Shown: positions 15,526-24,355 of the stretch, one piece after another | How the letters are laid out: the number at the start of each line of letters is the position of its first letter | How positions within the stretch are numbered: position 1 is the stretch's first letter | Assembly: GCF_030813715.1 (NCBI RefSeq) | Contig: NZ_JAUSUZ010000001.1 | Location: 2,108,001 to 2,172,000, forward strand | Reading direction: 5' to 3' | Length of the DNA stretch: 64,000 nt | From: Catenuloplanes indicus | Lineage (GTDB): Bacteria; Actinomycetota; Actinomycetes; Mycobacteriales; Micromonosporaceae | Notes under the pieces: generated by a model | Seen by the model: only the letters and a program-made list of their open reading frames with translations | Database searches by the model: none | What the model was told of the DNA's origin: nothing | Program-made: the position numbers and the translations under genes

Positions 15526-17312
15526 GATGTCGCCTCCGGTGTGGGCCGGGTGCGGAGGAAGTCGAGGTCGGTGCGGTGGGAGGTGGTGATGGCGGTCTCC
15601 AGGGTGTCGCCGGCGTGTGGGTCGGCGCCCGCGGCGAGCAGGGCGGCGATCGGCTCCGGTGGGGCGTGGTGGTGGATCAGGCGGAACAGCGGGGTGCGGC
15701 CGGCGTGGTCCCGGGCCTCAAGGTCCAGGCCGGTGGCGAGCAGCCAGGGCAGGATCGTGGTGGCGTCCGGTGAGTGCAGCAGGTGCAGCGGGGTGGCGCG
15801 GTCGAGGGCGGTGACGTCGGTGCGGGCGCCCGCGTCGAGCAGCGCCCGGACGACCGGTGCGGCGGCGCCCTGGAGGAGCGTGGCGGCCAGCGGTGTCCGG
15901 CCGTGCCGGTCGCGGTCGTGCACGGAGAGCCCGGCCGCGATCAGCCGGGTGATCAGCTCGGGGCGGTTCAGGTGACCGGCCAGGTGCAGCAGGTTGCCGC
16001 CGTCGATGCCGGTCACGGCCGGGTCGACGCCGTGGTCCAGCAGCCGGGTGACGCCGTCAGGGTCGCCGTGCGCGGCCGTCAGCAGCAGGTGCCGGCGCAG
16101 GACGCGCAGGCGTTTCGGCAGCCGGCCGGCCGGGCCGTGCCGCCAGCCGTCCTCGATCGTGAAGCAGCGCGGCACCGGGGCGCCGAGCGCACGCATCGCG
16201 CGTTCCCGGCGTGCCTCGTCCGGCCCGTGCGCGGACAGCTCGAGCCGGCCGTCGCGCCAGCCGGCCGGGTGCCAGACGGTGCCGCACCGGACCCGGATCC
16301 GCTCCGCGTCCGCGACCGGGCCGGGACGGTAGTCGTCCGGCGCGTCCGGGAACAGCGCGGCCCGGACCAGCGGGTGCAGTCCGGCCGGCCGGATCAGGCC
16401 GAGCCGCAGCAGTTCCAGGTCGGGCGAGCGCCGCCACAGCGCGACCGGCAGCACCGGGACGTCCGGCGTGTCCGCGGTCGGTGCGATCCGCGCGGACAGC
16501 CCGGCCGGGCCGCGCGACACGATCACCCGTCCCTCGCGCTCGGACGGCCAGAGCAGCACCGCGTCGTCCGGGCCGGCGGCCATCCGGTCCAGCGTGTCGC
16601 GCAGCAGCGGCAGGAACACCTGCCGGGCCGTCCACGGGAGACGGTGGCGCGGCGGGTGCAGCGCGATCCCGGCGGCGGCCCACGCCTCGATCTCCGCGTC
16701 GTCGTCGAGCAGCCGGATCGTCCACTCGGCCAGCGCGGCCCGGTCGTCCGGCGGCGCCGGCGCCGCGGCCGGCCGGCCGATCCGGCGCATGCCGTCGAAG
16801 AACGGCAGCCGGTCACCGCCGAGGACCGCGCGCAGGCCCGGGGCGGCACGCACGTCCCACAGGTGCCGGGCCCCGGCCCAGCTGTCCGTGCGCACCCACG
16901 GGTCGTCGTGGTCGAGCGGCCCGAAGTGCAGGCTCATCCGCTGGACCGCGTGCGCGGTCGCGGGTGTGCGCAGGTACAGCGCATCCGGGCCGTACCGGGC
17001 CAGCGTGATCGCCCGGCGTGGCGCGAGCACGCCGCGGTCCTGGCCGCGTTCCCGCGGTGCGTGCCAGCGGGTCAGGTCGGGTGCGAGGTGCCGCAGGTCG
17101 GCGGCGAGCCGGGCGGCCACCTCGGCGCCCCGGGTGCGGTGCACCGCGGCCAGGTCAGCCCGCAGGTCCACGGCGGCGGCCGCGCAGGCACCGGCTACGT
17201 CCCCGGCCTCGCGGCGCGCGGTCGCGGCCGTCACCATGCCGGCCGGCACGGCGAAGCGGCGTGCCTCCCGCCAGACCGGCAGCAGTTGCACGAACGGGTA
17301 CGGCAGTGACAC
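15522..17312 (-). CDS. Ankyrin-repeat protein linked to MoxR/VWA operon
   Basis: A 596-aa cytoplasmic protein. GTG 17312 has GAGGGGG just upstream; an ATG four bases earlier is out of frame. Residues 1-400 match nothing I can name: they include FAVPAGMVTAATARREAGDV, ADLRHLAPDLTRWHAPRE, ITLARYGPDALYLRTPATAH and VFLPLLRDTLDRMA. The last 190 residues are four to five ankyrin repeats (LLLTAAHGDPDGVTRLLDHG, NLLHLAGHLNRPELITRLIAAG, GRTPLAATLLQGAAAPVVRALLDAG, GRTPLFRLIHHHAPPEPIAALLAAGA; one run is split here only for length). The ankyrins suggest protein binding; the coupled position makes it a likely third component acting with the ATPase and VWA protein. Confidence 0.8.
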   Translation of the reverse strand: MSLPYPFVQLLPVWREARRFAVPAGMVTAATARREAGDVAGACAAAAVDLRADLAAVHRTRGAEVAARLAADLRHLAPDLTRWHAPRERGQDRGVLAPRRAITLARYGPDALYLRTPATAHAVQRMSLHFGPLDHDDPWVRTDSWAGARHLWDVRAAPGLRAVLGGDRLPFFDGMRRIGRPAAAPAPPDDRAALAEWTIRLLDDDAEIEAWAAAGIALHPPRHRLPWTARQVFLPLLRDTLDRMAAGPDDAVLLWPSEREGRVIVSRGPAGLSARIAPTADTPDVPVLPVALWRRSPDLELLRLGLIRPAGLHPLVRAALFPDAPDDYRPGPVADAERIRVRCGTVWHPAGWRDGRLELSAHGPDEARRERAMRALGAPVPRCFTIEDGWRHGPAGRLPKRLRVLRRHLLLTAAHGDPDGVTRLLDHGVDPAVTGIDGGNLLHLAGHLNRPELITRLIAAGLSVHDRDRHGRTPLAATLLQGAAAPVVRALLDAGARTDVTALDRATPLHLLHSPDATTILPWLLATGLDLEARDHAGRTPLFRLIHHHAPPEPIAALLAAGADPHAGDTLETAITTSHRTDLDFLRTRPTPEATS

Positions 17313-17365
17313 TCATCCCCCTCAGCGGTACGTGCCGTCCACCGCGAGCTGGCCGGCCGGCGGGC

Positions 17366-18691
17366 TCACCATGCGGACTCGCGGTAGTCCTTGAGGAACA
17401 CGCCGTGTACGGGTTCGCCGCGCACGCCGCGCACGATCGGGTCGTAGACGCGTGCCGCGCCGTCGATCACGTCCAGCGGCGGCCGGAAACCGGCCTCCCG
17501 CTGCGCGGTCTTGCTCGGGTGCGGGCGCTCGTCGGTGATCCAGCCGGTGTCCACGCTGCACATGTGGATGCCGTCCGCCGCGAACTCGCCCGCGACCGTG
17601 CGGGTGAGCATGTTCAGGCCGGCCTTGGCCATGTTCGTGTGCGGGTGCCGCGGCGTCTTGTAGGCGCGGCCGAACACGCCCTCCATCGCGGAGACCTGCA
17701 CCACGTACCGGTCGGGTGACGCGCTTTTGATCATCAGGGGTTTCAGCCGCGCGGTCAGCAGGAACGGCACGAACGCGTTGACCACGTGGGTCTCCAGCCA
17801 CTCGGCCGGGCTCACGTCCTCGACGCCGAGCACCCAGCTGTTGACGTCGCGGAGATCCAGTTGCTCGCCCGTCTCGTCCCGCAGACCGGCCGGAAAAAGA
17901 TCATTCAACGGTACGGGAAGAGCCGCCCGCGCTTCCTCACCACCGGTGCGCCGGATCGCCCGCGCCGGGCCGGGCAGCTCCGCCCGCTCGCCGGCCCGGA
18001 CCTCACGGTGGTAGCCGGCCGGCCGGCGGATCGTCTGCGCCGCGTTGTTGACCAGGATGTCCAGCGCGCCCCAGCGTTCGGCGACCGCGTCGACCAGCCC
18101 GAGCGCGCCCGGCAGGTCCAGCAGGTCCACGCCGTGGATCCACAGCCGGTCCCGCCACTCGCCGACGTCCGGCACGGCCGCGAACCGCCGGGCTGCGTCC
18201 ACCGGGAAACGCGTGGTGACCAGCACGTCCGCGCCGTCGCGGAGCAGCTTCAGCGCGGTCTGGAAGCCGATCTTGATGCGTCCGCCGGTGATCAGCGCGC
18301 GCCGCCCGGTCAGGTCGCAGCGCGCGTGCCGCCGGGTCGCGTTCTCCGTCGCGCACGCCGGGCAGAGCAGGTGGTAGTCCGCGTCCACGTCCCGGTAGCG
18401 CTGCTTGCAGACGTAGCAGCGGCGCCCGCCGTACAGTCGGCGCTCCTGATGGTGATCGTGGTGCTGCGGGGTCTGCACCGCCGGTGACGGGTTCTCGTCG
18501 CGGAACCGGGTGGCCGAGGCCAGCAGCGCCCGGTCGTGCGCGCGCCGCTCGGTGTGCCGGGCCGCCTTGCGCTGCTTCTTCCCGGCCCGGTACGCGACGT
18601 CGACCGCGGCCCGCACCTCGGCCAGCGCCGGGTCCGCCGGGTCGACGGTCAGCGCCGCGAGCACCCGGAGCGCAGCCGCCACCTCGTCCAT
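17366..18691 (-). CDS. SDR-family oxidoreductase with N-terminal zinc ribbon
   Basis: A 441-aa NAD(P)-binding protein, longer than a usual SDR (about 250 aa). ATG 18691 has GGGAGGGG 8 bases upstream. Residues 1-85 are a helical, basic region (AYRAGKKQRKAARHTERRAH). A zinc ribbon follows at about 90-112 with two CxxC pairs (CYVCKQRYRDVDADYHLLC, then PAC). The Rossmann core begins ALITGGRIKIGFQTALKLL and has DILVNNAAQT. The catalytic segment is VSAMEGVFGRAYKTPRHPH followed by TNMAKAGLN: the usual YxxxK reads TxxxK, with a Tyr displaced eight residues upstream, so the active site is non-canonical. It ends 53 bases before the ankyrin gene, on the same strand, and may be first gene of that operon. 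Substrate unknown. Confidence 0.82.
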   Translation of the reverse strand: MDEVAAALRVLAALTVDPADPALAEVRAAVDVAYRAGKKQRKAARHTERRAHDRALLASATRFRDENPSPAVQTPQHHDHHQERRLYGGRRCYVCKQRYRDVDADYHLLCPACATENATRRHARCDLTGRRALITGGRIKIGFQTALKLLRDGADVLVTTRFPVDAARRFAAVPDVGEWRDRLWIHGVDLLDLPGALGLVDAVAERWGALDILVNNAAQTIRRPAGYHREVRAGERAELPGPARAIRRTGGEEARAALPVPLNDLFPAGLRDETGEQLDLRDVNSWVLGVEDVSPAEWLETHVVNAFVPFLLTARLKPLMIKSASPDRYVVQVSAMEGVFGRAYKTPRHPHTNMAKAGLNMLTRTVAGEFAADGIHMCSVDTGWITDERPHPSKTAQREAGFRPPLDVIDGAARVYDPIVRGVRGEPVHGVFLKDYRESAW

Positions 18692-18843
18692 GACCGCGCC
18701 CCTCCCCGTCTCGCACCGGCGATCCACGCCGACCGTTCCCGGCTCACGACCGTCGCGACGTGACGCTGCGCGCACGGGACACCACGAGTCGCAGACATCG
18801 ACTACTGTGCCGTCGGTTGCGAAGATCAACGGGAGGATACATC

Positions 18844-20340
18844 GTGGAGATGATCAGCAGGCGGGGCGCGCTGCGCGCCGGGCTGGCGTCGACGGCGGCC
18901 GTCGGTGCGGTCGCGGTGACCGGCTCGGCGGCGCAGGCGGCACCGGCCGACGCGGCGGCGGCCGGCGGCGAGGGATGGATCTCGGTCCTCGACCACGGCG
19001 CGGCCGGCGACGGCACGACGGACGACACGGCGGCGATCCAGGCGGCGCTGAACGCGGCGGCGACCAGCAGCAAGAGCGTGGTCTTCCCGGCCGGCCGCAC
19101 CTACAAGATCACCGACCAGCTCAGCGCGCGCAACCTCACCGACGTGGTGATCTCCGGGTACGGCGCGACCGTCGCGCTCGTCGGCGGCCGGCGGGCTCCC
19201 GACCCGGCCGAGAAGGATCCCTACGCGCTGCTGCTGCTGGAGAACTGCACCCGGGTCAAGCTGGTCGGCCTGACCCTGCACGACACGACCCGCACCTACC
19301 GGCAGAACGGGGTGCGGATCATCAAGGGCACCGGCCTGGTGATCGACAGCGTCCGGGTGCAGAGTATGCGCTACAACGGGATCGCCGTGTTCGACGCGAC
19401 GCCACGCACGTCCGACGACATCCTGATCACCAACTGCACGACCGAGGACACCCGCTTCGGCATCTCGACCAACGGCCGGGACGTGCGCATCGTCAACAAC
19501 CACGTGGCAATGGATTACACGTCGACGGAGGAGTACAAGCGCCTCGGCGCCCACCCCGGGCCGACCAAACCCTATGAGTCGGACTACTTCGACGGCATCT
19601 GCGTCTGGGCCGGCGGCACCCGCACGGTCATCGCCGGGAACACGCTCGCCGAGATCGGTCAGTCCGCGATCTGGACGCAGGCCGTCACGCACGTGACCAT
19701 CGCGAACAACACCATCTTCGCCCCGCACCTGCACGGCATCGAGATCGACGGTACCGCGGAAGCGTCGAAGAGCCCGGTGGGGCGCACGATGGGCATCTCC
19801 ATCACCGGCAACACGATCGTCAACTCCGTCAAGGGCGCGCTCACGCTGCTGTCCACGACCGACGCGACGATCGCCGGCAACAGCGTGATCAACACCGTCG
19901 CGAACGCGGAGGCGACCTGCATCGCGATCAACTCGCGCAGCCACAAGGTCACGGTCACCGGCAACGTGGTCCGCCAGGCGAACCCGAAGCTGCCGGCGAT
20001 CTTCGTCAAGGACAACACCGATGCCGCGGGCGAGGCCGACGCACGTTCCACCGACGTCACCGTCGCCTGGAACACAGTGGAGGCGGTACAGCCGATCTGG
20101 GCCCACCCCGGCACTGTGATCATCCAGCGTGTCGACTCCACACACGCCCCCGGCGGCACCGAGCGCGCCGAGATCGCTACCCAGGGCACCCTGAAGGCCG
20201 TCGGCAAGGTGCTCGCGACGGAGGGGCTCGGTGTGGGCAACTACGTCGCGGCGACCTCGGTGGGGGCGATCGTCCGCAAGATGCAGGTGTTCTCGGCGAC
20301 CGGGGAGCCGATCGGCTGGATCCCGATCTACAACAGCTGA
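18844..20340 (+). CDS. Tat-exported right-handed beta-helix protein (pectate-lyase-like)
   Basis: A 498-aa exported protein with the pectate lyase superfamily fold. GTG 18844 lies 7 bases after GGGAGG; the alternative ATG two codons later is further from it. The N-terminus MISRRGALRAGLASTAAVGA is a twin-arginine signal, cleaved near AAQAAPA. The mature part opens with VLDHGAAGDGTTDDTAAIQA, the motif that starts many GH28/Pectate_lyase_3 helices, and then shows the ladder of NxxxxN coils (VISGYGATVALVG, ITNCTTEDTRFGIST, ISITGNTIVNSVKGALTLL, VTGNVVRQAN). I see no decisive catalytic signature, so polysaccharide lyase, hydrolase or epimerase activity all remain possible. A terminator follows directly. 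Confidence 0.82.
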   Translation: MEMISRRGALRAGLASTAAVGAVAVTGSAAQAAPADAAAAGGEGWISVLDHGAAGDGTTDDTAAIQAALNAAATSSKSVVFPAGRTYKITDQLSARNLTDVVISGYGATVALVGGRRAPDPAEKDPYALLLLENCTRVKLVGLTLHDTTRTYRQNGVRIIKGTGLVIDSVRVQSMRYNGIAVFDATPRTSDDILITNCTTEDTRFGISTNGRDVRIVNNHVAMDYTSTEEYKRLGAHPGPTKPYESDYFDGICVWAGGTRTVIAGNTLAEIGQSAIWTQAVTHVTIANNTIFAPHLHGIEIDGTAEASKSPVGRTMGISITGNTIVNSVKGALTLLSTTDATIAGNSVINTVANAEATCIAINSRSHKVTVTGNVVRQANPKLPAIFVKDNTDAAGEADARSTDVTVAWNTVEAVQPIWAHPGTVIIQRVDSTHAPGGTERAEIATQGTLKAVGKVLATEGLGVGNYVAATSVGAIVRKMQVFSATGEPIGWIPIYNS

Positions 20341-20344
20341 GTTC

Positions 20345-20377
20345 CCGGCCGCGTACCCGGTGCGGGTGCGCGGCCGG
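20345..20377 (+). terminator. Terminator after the beta-helix gene
   Basis: CCGGCCGCGTACCCG pairs with CGGGTGCGCGGCCGG (one G:U) around a GTG loop, starting 5 bases after the stop codon. Confidence 0.75.
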
Positions 20378-20453
20378 TCCACAATCGTCACACAGGGCGT
20401 TTACGCTGTCGCACTACGCTTGAGACACCTTCCGTCCGACGGGGAGGATGGAC

Positions 20454-21389
20454 ATGCGACGAGATCGCTTCCGGCGTGCGGTGACCGGCGCCTCGGTGAT
20501 ACTGACGCTCGGGCTGGCCACGATCGCGGGGTGCCAGCCGGAGGCGGCCGGGCCGCCGTCCGTGGACGAGCTGTTGCGGCAGACGAGCATCTGGCAGCAA
20601 CCGACGCTGCGGATCGGCGTCGCCGCGAACGAACCGCTGATGGGCGAGATCAAGGACGGCGTCCGCAGCGGCTTCGACGTGGAGCTCGCCCGCTACCTGG
20701 CCCGCTCGCTCGGCTACACCGACGAGAGCGATGTCGAGTTCGTGACCGTGCGCACGGACGAGCGGATCCGGTTCCTGCTGGCCGGTCACGTCGACATCGT
20801 GGTGGCCAGCCTGTCGTACACGGAGGAGCGCGCCAAGCTGATCGGGATGGCCGGGCCGTACTTCGTGACCAATCAGGCGTTCCTGGTGCCGAAGGCGTCG
20901 GCCGCCACGCTGCGGACCGAGGACGACTTCAAGGAGAAGAAGGTCAAGGTCTGCACCAGCGGCAGCTCGACCACGGAGGACGAGCTGACCCGGCGCGGCT
21001 TCGACCGGTCCGTCGTGCAGGACCTGCAGGACTGCGCGGACGGCGTGCGGTCCGGCAAGTACGGCGCGATGAGTTCGGACAAGACGATCCTGGCCGGCTA
21101 CTACTCGCAGCATCCGCAGGACCTCTCGTACGTGCAGCTGCCGTTCGGTGCGGACGAGCGGCTGCACGTCGGCGTGTCGATCAACGACCGGGCGCTGCGC
21201 GACCTGATCGCGTACTTCCTGAAGAAGAGCTACGACGAGGGGCGCGAGACCGGCGCGAGCCCGTGGCTGACGGCCTACAACAACACGCTCGGCGCGTGGT
21301 ACCTCGCCGACGTCGACGACATCAGCCAGCCGGAGCCGCTCGACGTACCGGACCTGGTGGATCATGACGACAAGGTCTCGCCCCGGTGA
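20454..21389 (+). CDS. Amino-acid-type solute-binding lipoprotein (SBP_bac_3)
   Basis: A 311-aa extracytoplasmic lipoprotein of the glutamate/polar amino acid binding family. Two ATGs are possible; 20454 has GGGGAGG at the right distance, 20448 directly abuts it. The signal ends in the lipobox IAGC. The binding fold is clear: LRIGVAANEPLMGEIKDG, SGFDVELARYLARSLGY, VDIVVASLSYTEERAKLIGM, AGPYFVTNQAFLVPK and a Cys pair (VKVCTSGSS, LQDCADGV). No ABC permease or ATPase is next to it. Instead the stop overlaps the start of a membrane protein gene, suggesting a sensing or unusual transport role rather than a standard importer. Confidence 0.88.
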   Translation: MRRDRFRRAVTGASVILTLGLATIAGCQPEAAGPPSVDELLRQTSIWQQPTLRIGVAANEPLMGEIKDGVRSGFDVELARYLARSLGYTDESDVEFVTVRTDERIRFLLAGHVDIVVASLSYTEERAKLIGMAGPYFVTNQAFLVPKASAATLRTEDDFKEKKVKVCTSGSSTTEDELTRRGFDRSVVQDLQDCADGVRSGKYGAMSSDKTILAGYYSQHPQDLSYVQLPFGADERLHVGVSINDRALRDLIAYFLKKSYDEGRETGASPWLTAYNNTLGAWYLADVDDISQPEPLDVPDLVDHDDKVSPR

Positions 21390-22402
21390 GTTCGCCCGAG
21401 CCGGCCGAGCCGGCGGCGCGGGCCGGGCAGTCGTTCTGGAGCGTGGTCGTCGGCGTACCGGCGATCTTCTCGGTGCTGCGGCTCGGCGTCGAGGCCGGCG
21501 GTGAGCTGCAGACCACGCTGCTACTGGTGGCGAACGTGGACCCGATCAACCTGATCGCGGCGCTGTTCACCACCGCGGCCCGGTTCGTGTCCGCGACGCT
21601 GGTCGGGGTGCTCGCGATCGGCGGCGTGGCGCTGGCCGGGCACACGCCGGACCAGGGGCGGCTGCCACTGTTCGCCCGCTGGCTGCGCGCGGCGCCGCTG
21701 TGGTTCGCGGTGGCCGCGTTCGGGCTGGCCGCGATCACCTGGCAGATCATGTACCTGCCGCTGCTGCTGCCCTGCGCGGTCGCGGCGTTCCAGTCGATCG
21801 TGACCGTGCCGCGCGAGTCCCGGCGGACCGTGGCGGCGGTGGCCGTCGCGGGCGTCGTGGCGTACGGCTGGCTGGTCGGGCCGACCGTCGCGGCCGCCGC
21901 CGGGCAGGGCGCTTGGCTGGTGTGCACGCTGTTCGTGGCGCCGCCGCTGCTGGCGCCGGGCGTCCGGGGGCCGCTGCCGCGGCGCTTCGTCGGGGTGCTG
22001 ACGGTGCTGGCGCAGTCGGTCGCGCTGATCATGGTCGTCACGGCGGCGGTCCCGATGATCACCACGCCGGTACTGCCGCTCACCGTGACCACCGTGCTGC
22101 GCGCCGACCCGGCGGACGCCGCTTCCCCGGCCGGCGCGCGGGAGACCGAGGACATCCTCGGTCACGTGATCACGGTCGACGACGTGCACATGGTGATCCT
22201 GCAGGAGAGCGGCGGCGTCCGGTACGTACCGACCGGTCTGGTGCGCGCGCAGGTGCTCTGCCCGACCGAGGGCGAGCTGCCGCGCTACCGCCTCTGGGTG
22301 CGCGGTTTCCACGTCGAGGACTCGCTGCTGGAGGGCCTCGGCCGCCAGGTACGACCGGCCAGCCGGCTGGACGCGGCCTGCCGCAACCCGGTCGCCGGCT
22401 GA
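21386..22402 (+). CDS. Multi-pass membrane protein coupled to the solute-binding lipoprotein
   Basis: A 338-aa protein I do not recognise. GTG 21386 overlaps the upstream TGA (GTGA), so it is translated with the lipoprotein. About six hydrophobic helices are seen: FWSVVVGVPAIFSVLRLGV, INLIAALFTTAARFVSATLV, APLWFAVAAFGLAAITWQIM with YLPLLLPCAVAAF, VAAVAVAGVVAYGWLVGP, GAWLVCTLFVAPPLLAPG and VLTVLAQSVALIMVVTAAV. The last 100 residues form an external-looking domain with two Cys (VLCPTEGEL and DAACRNPV) and DDVHMVILQESGGVRYVP. It is neither an ABC permease nor a histidine kinase by sequence. Confidence 0.78.
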   Translation: MSSPEPAEPAARAGQSFWSVVVGVPAIFSVLRLGVEAGGELQTTLLLVANVDPINLIAALFTTAARFVSATLVGVLAIGGVALAGHTPDQGRLPLFARWLRAAPLWFAVAAFGLAAITWQIMYLPLLLPCAVAAFQSIVTVPRESRRTVAAVAVAGVVAYGWLVGPTVAAAAGQGAWLVCTLFVAPPLLAPGVRGPLPRRFVGVLTVLAQSVALIMVVTAAVPMITTPVLPLTVTTVLRADPADAASPAGARETEDILGHVITVDDVHMVILQESGGVRYVPTGLVRAQVLCPTEGELPRYRLWVRGFHVEDSLLEGLGRQVRPASRLDAACRNPVAG

Positions 22403-22465
22403 CCGCGCGCCCGCCCCTGGGGCCCGTCCGTTTCGACGCCGGTTCGCCGATGTTCCGGTTCTGGT

Positions 22466-22478
22466 TCGAAAATTTCGA
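22466..22478. promoter_or_regulatory. Palindromic operator candidate upstream of GH43 gene
   Basis: TCGAAAATTTCGA is a perfect 13-base palindrome 128 bases before the beta-xylosidase start, an AT-rich island in GC-rich DNA. Xylan-regulator sites of the CGAA-N-TTCG type are known upstream of streptomycete beta-xylosidase genes; the resemblance is suggestive only, because the spacing here is longer. The rest of 22403-22606 holds no gene. Confidence 0.4.
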
Positions 22479-22606
22479 CGCCGGAGACCGGCAGAAAGAC
22501 CTACCGAATTCATCGATCGGCGTACTAGCATCGGCCGGGCGGGGGCGCTTACGGCCGTACCGTCTCCGATGTTCTTCCGGAAGGTTTTTCGGACTCAGCG
22601 ACTGAG

Positions 22607-24265
22607 ATGGAACCCATGACCTCCACGACCGGCAACGCCCTGCAGGCACCGAACCGCGCGGCCACGCCGCTGCTGAGGAACCCGGTGCTGCCCGGCTTCC
22701 ACCCGGACCCGTCGATCCTTCGCGTGGGGACCGACTACTACATCGCCACGTCCACGTTCGAGTGGTTCCCGGGGGTGCGCCTGCACCACTCCACCGACCT
22801 GGTGCACTGGCGCCCGCTCGGCGGCATCCTCACCGAGGAACGCCTGCTCGACCTGCGCGGTGCCGGTGACTCGTGCGGCGTCTGGGCGCCGGACCTGTCC
22901 TACGTGGACGGCCAGTTCCACCTGGTCTACACGGACGTGTCCAGCTTCTCCAGCGGCTACTGGGACTCGCAGAACTACCTGACCACCGCGCCGTCGCCGG
23001 ACGGCCCGTGGTCCGACCCGGTGGTGCTGCACGCGCGCGGCTTCGACGCCTCGCTGTTCCACGACGACGACGGCAGCACCTGGATGCTCTCGATGACCGC
23101 GGACTGGCGGCCCGGCCGCAACCGCTTCGCCGGCATCCAGGCCCAGCGCTACGACCGCGCCACCCGCACCCTGACCGGCGACGAGTTCCAGATCTTCCCG
23201 GGTACGTCCGCCGGCCTGGTCGAGGGGCCACACCTGTACAAACGGGACGGCTGGTACTACCTGCTGGTCGCGCAGGGCGGCACGAGCTGGGAGCACGAGG
23301 CGCTGGTCGCCCGGTCCCGCACGCTGCTCGGGCCGTACGAGCCGGACCCGGCCGGCCCGATGATCACGTCGCTGCACCGCCCCGACCTGGCGATGCAGAA
23401 GGCCGGCCACGGCAGCCTCGTCGCCACGCCGGACGGCCAGTGGTACCTGGCGCACCTGGTCGGCCGGCCGTACTCGCCGCGCGGCGCCTGCGTACTCGGC
23501 CGGGAGACCGCGATCCAGCCGGTGACCTGGGAGCCCGGCGGCTGGCCGCGGGTCGACGGCGGCGTGCCCGCGGACCTGGTGCCGGTGCCGGACGGCGTCG
23601 ACGAGATCCGCGCCCGGCCGGACACCGCGGTCGACGACTTCGACACCCCCGCGCTCGGCCCGGACTGGTCGACGCTGCGCCGCCCCGCCACCCCGGACTG
23701 GATCGACCTGTCCGCCCGCCCGTCGCACCTGCGCGTGCACGGCGGGCAGTCACCGGTCGGCCGGCTGCGGCCCAGCCTGGTCGCCCGGCGGGTCACCGCG
23801 CGGCGGTGCAGCCTGGAGACGACCATGGAGTTCCGCCCGGCGAACTTCCGCCAGCTGGCCGGCGTCACCGCGTACTACAACACCCGCAACTGGCACTACG
23901 CCTACGTCACGCACGGCGACGAGGGCCAGCCGGTGCTCGAGGTGCTGTCCTGCGACAACGGCCGCCGCGCCACCTACCCGGACAGCCGCGTGCCGCTGCC
24001 CGGCGTCGACCGGCTGCGCTTGCGGGTCACGTTCGACGGCCCGGTCATCCGGTTCGCGTACGCCACCGGCGACACCTGGACCGAGCTGCCCGCCGCGCTG
24101 GACGCCACGATCCTCTCCGACGAGCACGCCGCCCACAAGGTCGACGGCGAGCCCGAGGCCTGGGGCTTCACCGGCGCCATGGCCGGCCTCTGGGTCCAGG
24201 ACCTCGGCGCCGACGGCGCGTACGCCGACTTCGACCAGGCGATCTACCGCACCCTGGGCGACTGA
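22607..24265 (+). CDS. GH43 beta-xylosidase / alpha-arabinofuranosidase
   Basis: A 552-aa intracellular glycosidase (no signal peptide), probably releasing xylose from imported xylo-oligosaccharides. Start 22607 or the ATG at 22616 are equally possible because neither has a good ribosome site. The five-bladed propeller carries the three catalytic carboxylates in their usual motifs: PGFHPDPSILRVG (base Asp), GFDASLFHDDDGSTWM (pKa-modulating Asp) and AGLVEGPHLYKRDGWYYLL (acid Glu). The C-terminal beta-sandwich (about 340-552) with RLRPSLVARRVTARRCSLET and VTAYYNTRNWHYAYVTH is the module found in XynB-type GH43 enzymes. It stands alone, with its own upstream palindrome and a terminator after it. 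Confidence 0.92.
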   Translation: MEPMTSTTGNALQAPNRAATPLLRNPVLPGFHPDPSILRVGTDYYIATSTFEWFPGVRLHHSTDLVHWRPLGGILTEERLLDLRGAGDSCGVWAPDLSYVDGQFHLVYTDVSSFSSGYWDSQNYLTTAPSPDGPWSDPVVLHARGFDASLFHDDDGSTWMLSMTADWRPGRNRFAGIQAQRYDRATRTLTGDEFQIFPGTSAGLVEGPHLYKRDGWYYLLVAQGGTSWEHEALVARSRTLLGPYEPDPAGPMITSLHRPDLAMQKAGHGSLVATPDGQWYLAHLVGRPYSPRGACVLGRETAIQPVTWEPGGWPRVDGGVPADLVPVPDGVDEIRARPDTAVDDFDTPALGPDWSTLRRPATPDWIDLSARPSHLRVHGGQSPVGRLRPSLVARRVTARRCSLETTMEFRPANFRQLAGVTAYYNTRNWHYAYVTHGDEGQPVLEVLSCDNGRRATYPDSRVPLPGVDRLRLRVTFDGPVIRFAYATGDTWTELPAALDATILSDEHAAHKVDGEPEAWGFTGAMAGLWVQDLGADGAYADFDQAIYRTLGD

Positions 24266-24289
24266 GTTCGGCGCGGGATCGTCCGGTAC

Positions 24290-24324
24290 CTGGGTGGCGT
24301 CGCCCCGGCAGCGGTGCCACCCAG
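24290..24324 (+). terminator. Terminator after the GH43 gene
   Basis: CTGGGTGGC (24290-24298) pairs exactly with GCCACCCAG (24316-24324) across a 17-base loop, 25 bases past the stop. Confidence 0.55.
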
Positions 24325-24355
24325 CGCCTGGCCGGCGGCTGATACACATGGGACC

